Shown: positions 30,273 to 38,831 of the stretch, one piece after another
Layout of the letters: every line of letters begins with the position of its first letter
Position numbering within the stretch: the stretch's first letter is position 1
Assembly: GCF_001570625.1 (NCBI RefSeq)
Contig: NZ_BBQT01000002.1
Span: forward strand, 186,001-250,000
Length of the DNA stretch: 64,000 nucleotides
Source: Syntrophomonas wolfei subsp. methylbutyratica
Lineage (GTDB): Bacteria > Bacillota > Syntrophomonadia > Syntrophomonadales > Syntrophomonadaceae
Direction of reading: 5' to 3'
Notes under the pieces: generated by a model
Databases searched by the model: none
What the model saw: the letters and a program-made list of their open reading frames with translations, nothing else
Told to the model about the DNA's origin: nothing
Translations under genes and position numbers: made by a program

Positions 30273-30289
30273 GGTCAAAAAAGGTCAAA
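30273..30289 (+). promoter_or_regulatory. CtsR operator
   Basis: GGTCAAA-AAA-GGTCAAA, a perfect match to the tandem heptad recognised by the heat-shock repressor CtsR, placed just after the -10 box. It implies autoregulation of the ctsR-mcsA-mcsB-clpC operon. Confidence 0.92.
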
Positions 30290-30301
30290 GAGGTAATAGC
30301 T

Positions 30302-30730
30302 ATGAAAAAAAGTTTAGCAGACAGAATCGAAGAATATATCAAAGTATTGATAGCCAGGAGTGGGGCCCAGCAGATAGAAATCCAAAGAGCAGAATTAGCT
30401 GAGACCTTCTCCTGTGTTCCTTCCCAGGTTACTTATGTGGTAGCTACTCGTTTTACCGAAGAAGCGGGCTATTTAAGCGAGAGCAGGCGGGGGGGAAAAG
30501 GCTTTATTCGTATTAGCTGCTGCGAATTGGATAAGGAAGCAGCACGGGAGAGCAAGCAGGAGTTGTTTATATTTATAGACCGGCTTCTGGAAGTTGAAAT
30601 CATAAGCCAGAAGGAAGGGGAAATGTTAAAGCATGTAATTAGCAAAAGTTCGCAAGAAGTGGCCCCAGAGCAAAAAAGCCAGTTTTTTGATGCTTTTAAA
30701 TTTGCCCTGGCTGATTTTCTTAAGAAGTAA
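30302..30730 (+). CDS. ctsR: transcriptional repressor CtsR
   Basis: 142 residues, repressor of class III heat-shock genes. Winged HTH with RAELAETFSCVPSQVTYVVATRFTEEAGYLSESRRGGKGFIRI, including the basic-wing tetrad RGGKG that inserts into the DNA minor groove. The C-terminal half is the dimerisation and McsB/ClpC recognition domain. Short spacing (17 bases) to mcsA. Its own operator lies immediately upstream. Confidence 0.95.
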   Translation: MKKSLADRIEEYIKVLIARSGAQQIEIQRAELAETFSCVPSQVTYVVATRFTEEAGYLSESRRGGKGFIRISCCELDKEAARESKQELFIFIDRLLEVEIISQKEGEMLKHVISKSSQEVAPEQKSQFFDAFKFALADFLKK

Positions 30731-30746
30731 ATAGGAGGTTTTTGTC

Positions 30747-31256
30747 ATGTACTGTGAAGAATGCAAGCTCAGGCCAGCCACCGTTCATTTGGCCCAGATG
30801 TTCAATGGGCAAAAAATAGAGACCCATCTCTGTGAGCAATGTGCCAGCCAAAAGGGTGCCATTATTTTTGGTGCTGATCACCAGCTTTCCATAGCTAATT
30901 TGCTGGGCAGCTTTTTGGGAGGCAACTATGGTATACAGGAGGCCAGGTCCCCGGTTCAGAATAGCAGTTGTCCGAACTGTGGGATAAAGTTCTTTGATAT
31001 AAGACAAACGGGAAAGCTGGGTTGTGCTCAGTGCTATATGGCTTTTGAGCAGGAATTGGAGCCCAGCCTGCGTAGAATTCATGGCAATCGCCAGCATGTA
31101 GGAAAAATTCCGCTCCGGGGTGGAGAAAAGGTTTTGTGGAGAAGACAGATAGAGGGTCTGAAACAGCGTTTGCAAGAAGCAGTGGCCCGGGAAGAATATG
31201 AGGAAGCCGCGGAAATCCGTGATCAGATTAAAAATCTGGAAAAGAGAACGGGATAA
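30747..31256 (+). CDS. mcsA: McsA, activator of arginine kinase McsB
   Basis: 169 residues with four CXXC motifs (CEEC at the start, CEQC, CPNC and CAQC), which bind zinc or act as thiol sensors, and a C-terminal UVR domain (LKQRLQEAVAREEYEEAAEIRDQIKNLE). McsA stimulates McsB kinase and adapts it to ClpC. ATG follows TAGGAGG. Confidence 0.94.
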   Translation: MYCEECKLRPATVHLAQMFNGQKIETHLCEQCASQKGAIIFGADHQLSIANLLGSFLGGNYGIQEARSPVQNSSCPNCGIKFFDIRQTGKLGCAQCYMAFEQELEPSLRRIHGNRQHVGKIPLRGGEKVLWRRQIEGLKQRLQEAVAREEYEEAAEIRDQIKNLEKRTG

Positions 31257-31269
31257 GGAAGTGGGCGGA

Positions 31270-32349
31270 ATGACTATAAAGAAACTATTTGAAGAGACTT
31301 TTCTGGCCTGGATGAATGGGGAAACAGCAATTCACTCAGATATTGTAATAAGCAGCCGGGTGCGCCTGGCCAGAAATTTAAGCGAAATAGCTTTTCCCCA
31401 TTTATTGAATCAGGAATCAGGTCAGAAATTTATGCAGCTTATTAATGAAGCCTGGCAGAAGAGCGAGTTTAAGGAACTAAAGCAGATGGAGCTCGTGACC
31501 TTTGAAAATCTCAGTGCTTTGGATCGCAAGATACTGGTGGAAAAGCATCTTATCAGTCCCAACCATGCTCAGTCAACTGCCTTTTACCAGGGCTTGCTGG
31601 TCAAGCCTGATGGCTCGCTGGCGGTAATGATAAATGAGGAGGATCACCTGCGGATACAATGTTTTTTGCCGGGCCTGCAGTTGGAAGAGGCTTATCGCCG
31701 GTCCCAGGAAATTGATGATGCCCTGGAGAAAGAGCTGGATTTTGCTTTTGATGATCGCCGGGGCTACCTGACTTCTTGTCCGACCAATATTGGAACGGGA
31801 ATGAGGGCTTCGCTGATGCTGCACCTTCCCGCCATAAGCATCAGCGGGCAGAGTGGACATATATTTCATAACCTGAACCAGTTGGGGCTGACGGTACGAG
31901 GGATATATGGAGAAGGAACCGAAGCAATCGGCAACTTCTTTCAATTATCCAACCAGATTACCCTGGGGCAGAGTGAAGAGGACATTAACGCCAGCCTCAC
32001 TACCATTTCCCAACAGGTAATAGAACAAGAGCGTATGCTTCGGGAAAGTTTACGGGAGCAGATGAAGTATCAGCTGGAGGATAGGATTGGGAGAGCTTAC
32101 GGAATTCTTACCCATGCCCGGCTTATTAGTTCAAATGAGGCCCTGACCTTACTTTCTGATGTGCGGCTGGGTATAGATATGGGAATGATTCCCCGGATTA
32201 GTGCTAATGCCTTAAATGAACTGGTTGTGGATATTAGGCCGGCTCATTTGCAAAAAAAAGCCGGCAGCGATATGGACGCGGTCAGTCGGGATGCCAAAAG
32301 AGCTGAGGTAATTCGGGAAAAACTGCAGACCGGGGAAGAAGAAAGCTAA
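31270..32349 (+). CDS. mcsB: protein arginine kinase McsB
   Basis: About 359 residues with a phosphagen-kinase-like catalytic domain. [16 protein letters not shown] binds nucleotide; the catalytic Cys is in [24 protein letters not shown] (~170). The pArg-binding C-terminal part has [15 protein letters not shown]-like [10 protein letters not shown] and [14 protein letters not shown]. McsB marks proteins with phospho-arginine for ClpCP, countered by the phosphatase encoded at 9.6 kb. ATG 31270 is favoured over the in-frame GTG at 31261 because AAGGA then has a workable distance. Confidence 0.94.
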   Translation: MTIKKLFEETFLAWMNGETAIHSDIVISSRVRLARNLSEIAFPHLLNQESGQKFMQLINEAWQKSEFKELKQMELVTFENLSALDRKILVEKHLISPNHAQSTAFYQGLLVKPDGSLAVMINEEDHLRIQCFLPGLQLEEAYRRSQEIDDALEKELDFAFDDRRGYLTSCPTNIGTGMRASLMLHLPAISISGQSGHIFHNLNQLGLTVRGIYGEGTEAIGNFFQLSNQITLGQSEEDINASLTTISQQVIEQERMLRESLREQMKYQLEDRIGRAYGILTHARLISSNEALTLLSDVRLGIDMGMIPRISANALNELVVDIRPAHLQKKAGSDMDAVSRDAKRAEVIREKLQTGEEES

Positions 32350-32363
32350 GGAGGAGATTACTT

Positions 32364-34850
32364 ATGTTTAGAAGATTTACCCAGAGAGCCAGAAATGCGG
32401 TTATTCACGCCCAGGAAGAAGCCCGCCAGTTGAATCATCCGGCCATTGGCACCGAGCATATCCTTTTAGGATTATTGCGGGAAGGTGAGGGTGTTGGTGC
32501 CCGGGCTTTGCTTAACAGTGGTATTGACCTGGAAAAAGTGCGGGAAGAAATTAACCGGGTAATAGGCGCCAATGGTGAAGCTGTGGAAAAACCTGCCGGA
32601 GACTTGCCGGTTACTCCCCGGGCTAAAAAGGTCTTTAACCTGGCTTTTGATGAAGCGCGTTTACAAGGAGTCAACTATGTAGGCACCGAACATCTCTTAC
32701 TGGCGGTATTAAGAGAAGAAGAAGGGGTGGCCGGCCAGGTCTTGCATTCAATGGGAGTCAAGCTGGATCAGATCCGGGAGCAGGTTATGCTGCTTTTGGG
32801 GGGGGATGTTTCCTCAACTTACCATAACCAAAATCCCTATCAGGATGCAGTAAGCCAGCCCAATCCACAGGCCAGGAAAAGAGCCCGGAGCAAAACGCCC
32901 ACCCTGGACAACTTTAGCCGTGATTTGACTCAGGATGCCAGCGAAGGCAGGCTGGATCCGGTTATTGGCCGGAATAATGAAATCGAGAGGGTTATACAGA
33001 TTTTATCCCGCCGCACCAAAAACAACCCGGTATTGATTGGTGATCCGGGGGTAGGTAAAACCGCAATAGTTGAAGGGCTGGCCCAGCGGATTATAGACAA
33101 CCAGATCCCGGAAATTTTAAGCAACAAGAGGGTGGTGGCTCTCGACCTGTCCGCTATGGTAGCCGGGACCAAATACCGGGGTGAGTTTGAGGAGCGCCTG
33201 ACCAGGATAGTGAATGAAATAAAGTCATCCGGTGATGTAATTGTATTTATTGATGAGCTTCATACCATAGTAGGAGCGGGAGCAGCCGAAGGAGCTATCG
33301 ATGCGGCCAATATACTCAAACCTTCCCTGGCCCGGGGAGAGTTTCAGTGTGTAGGAGCTACTACCCTGAATGAATACCGTAAACATGTGGAAAAGGATGC
33401 TGCCCTGGAAAGAAGATTTCAACCTATTCTGGTGGAAGAGCCCAGTATCGAGGAAAGTATTGAAATTCTAAAGGGATTAAGGGATCGTTATGAGGCTCAC
33501 CATGGGGTTAAGATAGGAGATGAAGCCATTGAGGCAGCGGCCAAGCTTTCCGCCCGCTATATCAGCGATCGGTTCTTGCCCGACAAGGCTATCGACCTGA
33601 TTGATGAGGCGTCATCCCGGGTCAGGCTGGCTAATTATATTATCCCCGAGGATTTAAAGAAGAAGGAAAGCCAGTTGGAAGACCTGATCAAGGAAAAAGA
33701 AGAGGCTATCAATGGCCAGGAATACGAAAAAGCCGCCCGCCTGAGAGATGAAGAACAGAAGCTAAGGGACGAGATAGAGAATGAAAGAAAAGAATGGTCA
33801 AGCCAGCGTAGCTTGAATGCAGGAAGCGTAGGCGAAGATGAGATTGCTGCAGTAGTTTCAAGTTGGACCGGTATACCGGTCAACAAACTGGCAGCAGAAG
33901 AGAGTGAACGTTTGGTGCAAATGGAAGATGTGCTCCATCAGAGAGTAATAGGCCAGGAAGAGGCGGTCAAAGCCGTATCTCGCGCGGTAAGACGAGCCCG
34001 GGCCGGTTTGAAGAATCCCAAACGCCCTATCGGCTCCTTCGTTTTTTTGGGTCCCACGGGGGTAGGGAAGACAGAACTGGCGCGCAGCCTGGCGGAAGCC
34101 ATGTTTGGCAGTGAGGATGCCATAATCAGGCTGGATATGTCCGAATACATGGAAAAGCATGCCGTATCCAGGATGATTGGCTCGCCTCCCGGATATGTGG
34201 GCTATGAGGAAGGAGGACAGTTAACCGAAAAAGTCAGGAGAAAGCCTTATTCCGTTATCCTTCTGGATGAAATAGAGAAGGCCCATCCTGATGTATTCAA
34301 TATACTCCTGCAGGTTATGGAAGATGGCCGCTTGACGGATGGACAAGGCCGAACAGTGGACTTTAGAAATACCGTGCTTATTATGACCTCCAATGTCGGG
34401 GCTGAATCCATCAAAAACAGCAAAAAAGTGGGTTTTACCAGGGCTATTGACGAAGCTCATGATTATAGCCAGATGAAAGAAAGGGTTATGGAGCAATTAA
34501 AACACACATTTAAGCCGGAGTTTATGAACCGGATTGATGAAATAATCGTCTTCCAGAACCTCAATGAGCAGGAATTAAAGGAAATAGTTGATTTATTATT
34601 GTTGGACCTGAAAGAAAGAGTTAAAGAGAATGGCTATGATATGGAGATAAGCCCCGCAGCCCGGGAATTAATATTAAAAGAAGGATATGATCCGGCTTTT
34701 GGAGCCCGACCCCTGAAAAGGGCCATACAGAAATTGGTTGAAGATAGCATCTCCGAAGAAATATTGAAGAAGAACCTGCTGCCAGGGGATAGGATACTGG
34801 TAGATGCTGAGGAGGGGCATATCATAGCCCAGAAAGCCAGTAAAAAGTAG
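32364..34850 (+). CDS. clpC: ATP-dependent chaperone ClpC
   Basis: 828 residues, the AAA+ unfoldase that partners ClpP. Two N-domain repeats (1-~145), Walker A1 GDPGVGKT (~225) with Walker [11 protein letters not shown], a middle domain with a UVR-like helix ([15 protein letters not shown], ~445), Walker A2 [11 protein letters not shown] (~562) and sensor-2 [19 protein letters not shown]-like ClpP-loop region is present before the second domain's end. ATG lies 14 bases after mcsB, behind AAGGAGG. Confidence 0.97.
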   Translation: MFRRFTQRARNAVIHAQEEARQLNHPAIGTEHILLGLLREGEGVGARALLNSGIDLEKVREEINRVIGANGEAVEKPAGDLPVTPRAKKVFNLAFDEARLQGVNYVGTEHLLLAVLREEEGVAGQVLHSMGVKLDQIREQVMLLLGGDVSSTYHNQNPYQDAVSQPNPQARKRARSKTPTLDNFSRDLTQDASEGRLDPVIGRNNEIERVIQILSRRTKNNPVLIGDPGVGKTAIVEGLAQRIIDNQIPEILSNKRVVALDLSAMVAGTKYRGEFEERLTRIVNEIKSSGDVIVFIDELHTIVGAGAAEGAIDAANILKPSLARGEFQCVGATTLNEYRKHVEKDAALERRFQPILVEEPSIEESIEILKGLRDRYEAHHGVKIGDEAIEAAAKLSARYISDRFLPDKAIDLIDEASSRVRLANYIIPEDLKKKESQLEDLIKEKEEAINGQEYEKAARLRDEEQKLRDEIENERKEWSSQRSLNAGSVGEDEIAAVVSSWTGIPVNKLAAEESERLVQMEDVLHQRVIGQEEAVKAVSRAVRRARAGLKNPKRPIGSFVFLGPTGVGKTELARSLAEAMFGSEDAIIRLDMSEYMEKHAVSRMIGSPPGYVGYEEGGQLTEKVRRKPYSVILLDEIEKAHPDVFNILLQVMEDGRLTDGQGRTVDFRNTVLIMTSNVGAESIKNSKKVGFTRAIDEAHDYSQMKERVMEQLKHTFKPEFMNRIDEIIVFQNLNEQELKEIVDLLLLDLKERVKENGYDMEISPAARELILKEGYDPAFGARPLKRAIQKLVEDSISEEILKKNLLPGDRILVDAEEGHIIAQKASKK

Positions 34851-34856
34851 GGAGAC

Positions 34857-34915
34857 GGAGGGCGGAGGACGGAGGACGGAGGGCGGAGGTCGGAAAACGG
34901 AAGACGGAGGCAAAC
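34857..34915 (+). repeat. G-rich heptad array
   Basis: About eight imperfect 7-bp units of the type GGAGGAC / GGAGGGC / GGAAGAC directly after clpC. A similar shorter array lies at about 37519-37558 after disA. Confidence 0.75.
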
Positions 34916-34951
34916 AAGGGGAGCTGGATTGCTTCCAGTTCCCCGTTATAT

Positions 34952-35054
34952 ATTGCAAAAAGTCATTTAATATTCATTGGCTTGTATAAATATACCGCTC
35001 GCCAACGCTCGCTTTGTATATTTATGCAACAAAAGGGGTTTTTGCAGTGGAGTC
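34952..35054 (+). repeat. R2 element, copy c (short subtype)
   Basis: 103 bp from TGCAAAAAGTCATTTAATA to GGGGTTTTTGCAGTGGAGTC, with inverted ends (TGCAAAAA / TTTTTGCA). It matches copy b with a further internal deletion and lies just upstream of radA. Confidence 0.75.
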
Positions 35055-35085
35055 AATATAATATAATTGTTCTAAGGAGAAAGTT

Positions 35086-36441
35086 ATGGGGAAGATCATC
35101 AGCAAGTTTGTATGCCATGAATGTGGTTATGAGACTCCCAAGTGGTTGGGGAAATGTCCGGGCTGTTCCGCCTGGAACAGCTTGTTGGAGGAAAGCATAA
35201 GTAATAAGCCGCTACGAAGAACGGCAGAGCGAGTTGCCGCCATCCCGTTAAACCAGCTTTCTGCTGAAGATAGTCCGAGGTTCAGCAGTGGCTTATCTGA
35301 ATTTGACCGGGTTTTGGGGGGCGGCATTGTCCCCGGGTCGTTGATTTTGTTAGGGGGAGACCCCGGTATAGGCAAGTCAACATTATTATTGCAGGTGGCG
35401 GGACTAATAGCCGCCGCTGGGAAAAGGGTACTTTATTTATCCGGGGAAGAATCTTTGCAACAAATCCGCTTAAGAGCCAGCCGGCTAGGCATTAATAATG
35501 ATATGATTTTCCTCCTGAATGAGCAGGATATCGATCTTCTTTATGAATACATAAATGACTTGGACCCGGATTTAATTATTATTGATTCCATACAGACGGT
35601 CTATTCCTCCAAGCTATCTTCCATTCCCGGGAGTGTATCCCAATTAAGAGAGAGTACTGCCGCGGTAATGCAAATTGCCAAAAAGATGGGCAAGGCAGTT
35701 TTTTTAGTGGGGCATGTAACCAAAGATGGTTCCCTGGCTGGACCCAAAGTTCTGGAACATATAGTAGATGTGGTAGTCTATTTCGAAGGGGAAAAGAATT
35801 TTTCCTTCCGCCTCTTACGGGCAGCCAAAAACCGCTTTGGAGCTACCGATGAAATTGCTTTGCTGGAAATGAGCGGGCAGGGATTGGTGGAAGTGCCGGA
35901 TCCATCTTACGTTTTTTTAAGCCCGGGCCAGGATATTTCTAGTGGCACTGCCATAGTAGCCAGTATGGAAGGAAGCAGACCATTGTTGATTGAGATACAG
36001 GCTTTGGTTTCTTCTTTGGGAGCCGGATACCCGCGCCGGATGGTATCAGGCATAGATCAGAACCGCCTGTCATTGATAACCGCGGTTTTAGAGAAGAGGA
36101 GAGGATATAAGCTATCGGCATGTGATGTCTACCTCAAGGTTTCCGGCGGAGTTTTTCTAAAAGATCCTTCCGTTGATTTAGGAATTGCAGCTGCGGTCTT
36201 GTCTAGTTACCTGGAAAAACCTCTGGCAATGGATACAGTTTTTATTGGTGAAATAAGTCTTAGCGGGCAAATAAGGCCGGTGTCTTTCCTTGATTTACGT
36301 TTAAGAGAAATAGATAGAATGGGCTATAAAAGGGTGATTGTTCCAACTTCCCCGGGCAGATCGGCATTATATGCCGGCAATTTGGAGGTCTTGGAGGTCA
36401 AGAGTCTTGATCATTTTATAGATATAGTGTTGGAGGGATAA
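35086..36441 (+). CDS. radA: DNA repair protein RadA/Sms
   Basis: 451 residues. N-terminal zinc finger C-x2-C (VCHECG) and C-x2-C (KCPGCSAW), RecA-like ATPase with Walker A GGDPGIGKSTLLLQ (~90), the RadA-specific KNRFG motif in RAAKNRFGATDE, and a C-terminal Lon-protease-like domain (GGVFLKDPSVDLGIAAA). It promotes branch migration in recombination. Start ATG 35086 behind AAGGAG. disA follows after five bases, as in B. subtilis. Confidence 0.96.
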   Translation: MGKIISKFVCHECGYETPKWLGKCPGCSAWNSLLEESISNKPLRRTAERVAAIPLNQLSAEDSPRFSSGLSEFDRVLGGGIVPGSLILLGGDPGIGKSTLLLQVAGLIAAAGKRVLYLSGEESLQQIRLRASRLGINNDMIFLLNEQDIDLLYEYINDLDPDLIIIDSIQTVYSSKLSSIPGSVSQLRESTAAVMQIAKKMGKAVFLVGHVTKDGSLAGPKVLEHIVDVVVYFEGEKNFSFRLLRAAKNRFGATDEIALLEMSGQGLVEVPDPSYVFLSPGQDISSGTAIVASMEGSRPLLIEIQALVSSLGAGYPRRMVSGIDQNRLSLITAVLEKRRGYKLSACDVYLKVSGGVFLKDPSVDLGIAAAVLSSYLEKPLAMDTVFIGEISLSGQIRPVSFLDLRLREIDRMGYKRVIVPTSPGRSALYAGNLEVLEVKSLDHFIDIVLEG

Positions 36442-36446
36442 ACCAG

Positions 36447-37517
36447 GTGGAAGAGATTTATGCAGGAACTTTCAAAAAATATCTACAGATGCTGGCGCCC
36501 GGTACTGTATTCCGCCTGGGGGTGGAAAATGTGCTGCAAGCTGATACGGGAGGGCTTATCGTAGTAGGGGATTCACCCGAATTAATGAAACTTGTCAGTG
36601 GTGGGTTTCACATAGACTGCGAGTTTACACCTTCCCGGCTGTACGAGTTGGCCAAAATGGATGGAGCCATAATAACCAACAGTGATGCCTCCAGGATTGT
36701 AATAGCCAATGCCCAGCTGGCCCCTGATCCGGAGATTCACTCCGATGAAACCGGGATTAGACACCGCACTGCCGAGCGGGTGGCTCGACAAACCGGACAA
36801 CTGGTGGTAGCCATATCCCAACGACGCAAAGTAGTAACTTTATACCAGAGTAATATCGTATTTCGCCTGCGGGATCTGCCCTCCATACTGGTCAAGGCCA
36901 ACCAGGCTTTACAAACCCTGGAGAAATATCGGAATGTTTATGCCCGCGAACTACAACGTCTGGGCGGGCTTGAATTCGAGGATATGGTTACTGTTTCCGA
37001 AGTTTGCAAGGTTATCCGGCGGAGCCTCAAGGTACTGGATATAGCCGGAGAAATTGAAAACCATATAGTTGAACTGGGAACCGAAGGCCGGTTGGTGAGA
37101 ATGCAATTGGATGAAATGATAGCCTCGGTTGAGGAGGAGGCTCTTTTTATCATCCAGGATTATTCCAACAGCAGCGATAAGAGCCCCCAGGAATTATTAA
37201 ACAACATGCGGCGGGCCTTTGAGGAAGATATTTCGGACTCGGTATTCATTGCCCGGATATTATCCCTGGGTACCAGCAGCAGTCACCTGGAACAGCAGGT
37301 TTCGTCCCGGGGCTATAGAATGTTACATAAGCTGCCCCGGATACCTTTATCCATAATTGATAACCTGGTTGAGCGCTTTGGATTGTTGAGCAATGTTTTA
37401 CGGGCCAGCATTGAGGAACTGGATGACGTTGAAGGCATCGGGGAAGTTAGAGCCCGTTCCATCAAAAACGGCTTGAAACGTATGCAGGAACAATTGCTCT
37501 TGGAGTACATGCTTTAA
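36447..37517 (+). CDS. disA: DNA integrity scanning diadenylate cyclase
   Basis: 356 residues. The DAC domain shows the catalytic DGA in KMDGAIITNSDASRI and RHRTAERVARQTGQLVVAISQRR, which make c-di-AMP from two ATP. A helical linker and C-terminal HhH domains (LSNVLRASIEELDDVEGIGEVRARSIKNGL) bind branched DNA, coupling DNA damage to c-di-AMP levels and sporulation. GTG start overlaps the radA end region by ribosome site only. Confidence 0.96.
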   Translation: MEEIYAGTFKKYLQMLAPGTVFRLGVENVLQADTGGLIVVGDSPELMKLVSGGFHIDCEFTPSRLYELAKMDGAIITNSDASRIVIANAQLAPDPEIHSDETGIRHRTAERVARQTGQLVVAISQRRKVVTLYQSNIVFRLRDLPSILVKANQALQTLEKYRNVYARELQRLGGLEFEDMVTVSEVCKVIRRSLKVLDIAGEIENHIVELGTEGRLVRMQLDEMIASVEEEALFIIQDYSNSSDKSPQELLNNMRRAFEEDISDSVFIARILSLGTSSSHLEQQVSSRGYRMLHKLPRIPLSIIDNLVERFGLLSNVLRASIEELDDVEGIGEVRARSIKNGLKRMQEQLLLEYML

Positions 37518-37601
37518 TTGGATATCGGAAGGCGGAGGACGGAAGACAGAAGACGGAATGGTCGTCAGACACCGGTGATGTTCCATCCTGCGGATGTCAC
37601 A

Positions 37602-37755
37602 ATTAAGGTTGCACCCTGTGGGTACTACTGATGCTCCCTGCGGTCGCTATTAAGGTTGCACCCTGCGGGTACTACTGATGCTCCCTGCGGTCGCTATTAA
37701 GGTTGCACCCTGCGGGTACTACTGATGCTCCCTGCGGTCGCTATTAAGGTTGCGG
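37602..37755 (-). repeat. R3 tandem array, three 47-bp units
   Basis: Three exact-length 47-bp units start at 37602, 37649 and 37696, with a partial fourth from 37743. Read on the minus strand each is AGCGACCGCAGGGAGCATCA..GTAGTACCCGCAGGGTGCAACCTTAAT. The units are nearly identical (one T/C change in the first). Each contains the palindrome ACCCGCAGGGT. It occupies most of the 348-base gap after disA. Confidence 0.9.
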
Positions 37756-37821
37756 TCATGGGGGGTTAGTAAGGGATTAAGCGGTATCCATAGGTAAGGC
37801 CTTATTAAAGCAGGCGGAAGT

Positions 37822-37848
37822 AAAGGCGGGGGCAGAGCCCCCGCCTTT
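37822..37848 (+). terminator. strong GC hairpin, terminator-like
   Basis: AAAGGCGGGGGC and GCCCCCGCCTTT form a 12-base stem with a 3-base loop, followed by TGGTATCGCTTTTTA. Positioned to end transcription from either the disA side or the convergent gene at 37866. Confidence 0.7.
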
Positions 37849-37865
37849 GGTATCGCTTTTTACGA

Positions 37866-38264
37866 TTATGTCATATTGAATATTCCCAGGGTAGAAGCCT
37901 TTTTATATTCCTTGATGAAGACATCATAAAGGCTAATGTCCAGTGTGTTGCAAAGAGCTGCCGTATAGAAAAGCATTTTGCCCATTTCATTGAGGACAAT
38001 CTCTTCACAATTACTACAAAGCTGTCCGTGTAAATGATTATCAAGATAATTCCTTAGTTCTTCGAAGTTATTGATGTGATCCGGGATCTGCAGTTTCTCA
38101 GCTTGGATGGAAAGGCATCCGCAATCAGTAACAGATTTGGTGACCGCCCGGTTAACCCGGCAGGTTGATTCTGAAAGCTTGGAGAGGATATCTAAAATGC
38201 TGCGATGCCTAATCAAGAGGTCAGCTACAACATTTTGAAACTCATCACAAATCAAGTCCTTCAT
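37866..38264 (-). CDS. conserved hypothetical Cys-containing helical protein
   Basis: 132 residues, mainly helical. Notable: CRVNRAVTKSVTDCGCLSI near residue 35-50 and LHGQLCSNCEEIVLNEMGKMLFYTAALCNTL near residue 79-108, giving a CGC and a C-x2-C pair that might bind metal. The second half (EEIVLNEMGKMLFYTAAL) recalls the all-alpha MazG/NTP-pyrophosphohydrolase pattern, but the metal residues are not complete. I recall similar proteins in Clostridia close to disA; no function known. Transcribed opposite to its neighbours. GGGGGG-type ribosome site on the minus strand. Confidence 0.7.
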   Translation of the reverse strand: MKDLICDEFQNVVADLLIRHRSILDILSKLSESTCRVNRAVTKSVTDCGCLSIQAEKLQIPDHINNFEELRNYLDNHLHGQLCSNCEEIVLNEMGKMLFYTAALCNTLDISLYDVFIKEYKKASTLGIFNMT

Positions 38265-38391
38265 AAAGAGACTTGCCCCCCTTTATTCTGTGATTTGATA
38301 AAATTATAGCCCCTAAATTGCTGACTTGTCAACAAAGCCCGGCGCAATGGGGGCGGTCGAAATTTGCTGTATTATGAGTACTTTAATAATT

Positions 38392-38716
38392 GGTTCTACT
38401 GCAAAAACCCCTTTTTTGTTGCATAAGGGTTGCATAAATATACAAAGCGAGCGTTGGCGAAGCATGGATGCTTCACCCTGCGGGTACTCCTGATGTTCCA
38501 TCCTTCGGATGTCACTATTAAGGTTGCACCGGCGAAGGCGAACAGGCGAAAGGGGGCGAGCGACAGGAGGTCGCGAGAGCGCTGCCTCCCATGGACGGGA
38601 GATTAGCGCGGTACCCCTTGAGCCGCGAGACAAGCCGTAGGTGTTGCCCATGCGTAGACTGCGAGCGGAATATTTATGCAAGCAAATGCATAATTATTAC
38701 TTTTTGCAGCGGAATC
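38392..38716 (-). repeat. R2 element, copy d, with nested R3
   Basis: A 325-bp minus-strand R2 copy with ends GTTCTACTGCAAAAACC and TTTTTGCAGCGGAATC. Compared with copy a it has an extra ~55 bp at about 38471-38530 that matches R3 (CACCCTGCGGGTACTCCTGA). It fills the gap between the divergent genes at 38264 and 38832. Confidence 0.8.
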
Positions 38717-38831
38717 ATAATTACGGGGAAAGTAAAGTGGTAAATATAGGAGAATACCAGAAAGTGATAGCTTGTATATTATCAGGGCTTCACTTATTAT
38801 GAAATGGAGATTTTGGCGAGGAGGGAATAAG

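Noticed and set aside
37602-37755. Possible CRISPR array
   Set aside because: Units are contiguous 47-mers without unique spacers and no cas gene is near.
38313-38681. 122-codon minus-strand frame
   Set aside because: Entirely within R2 copy d and the nested R3.
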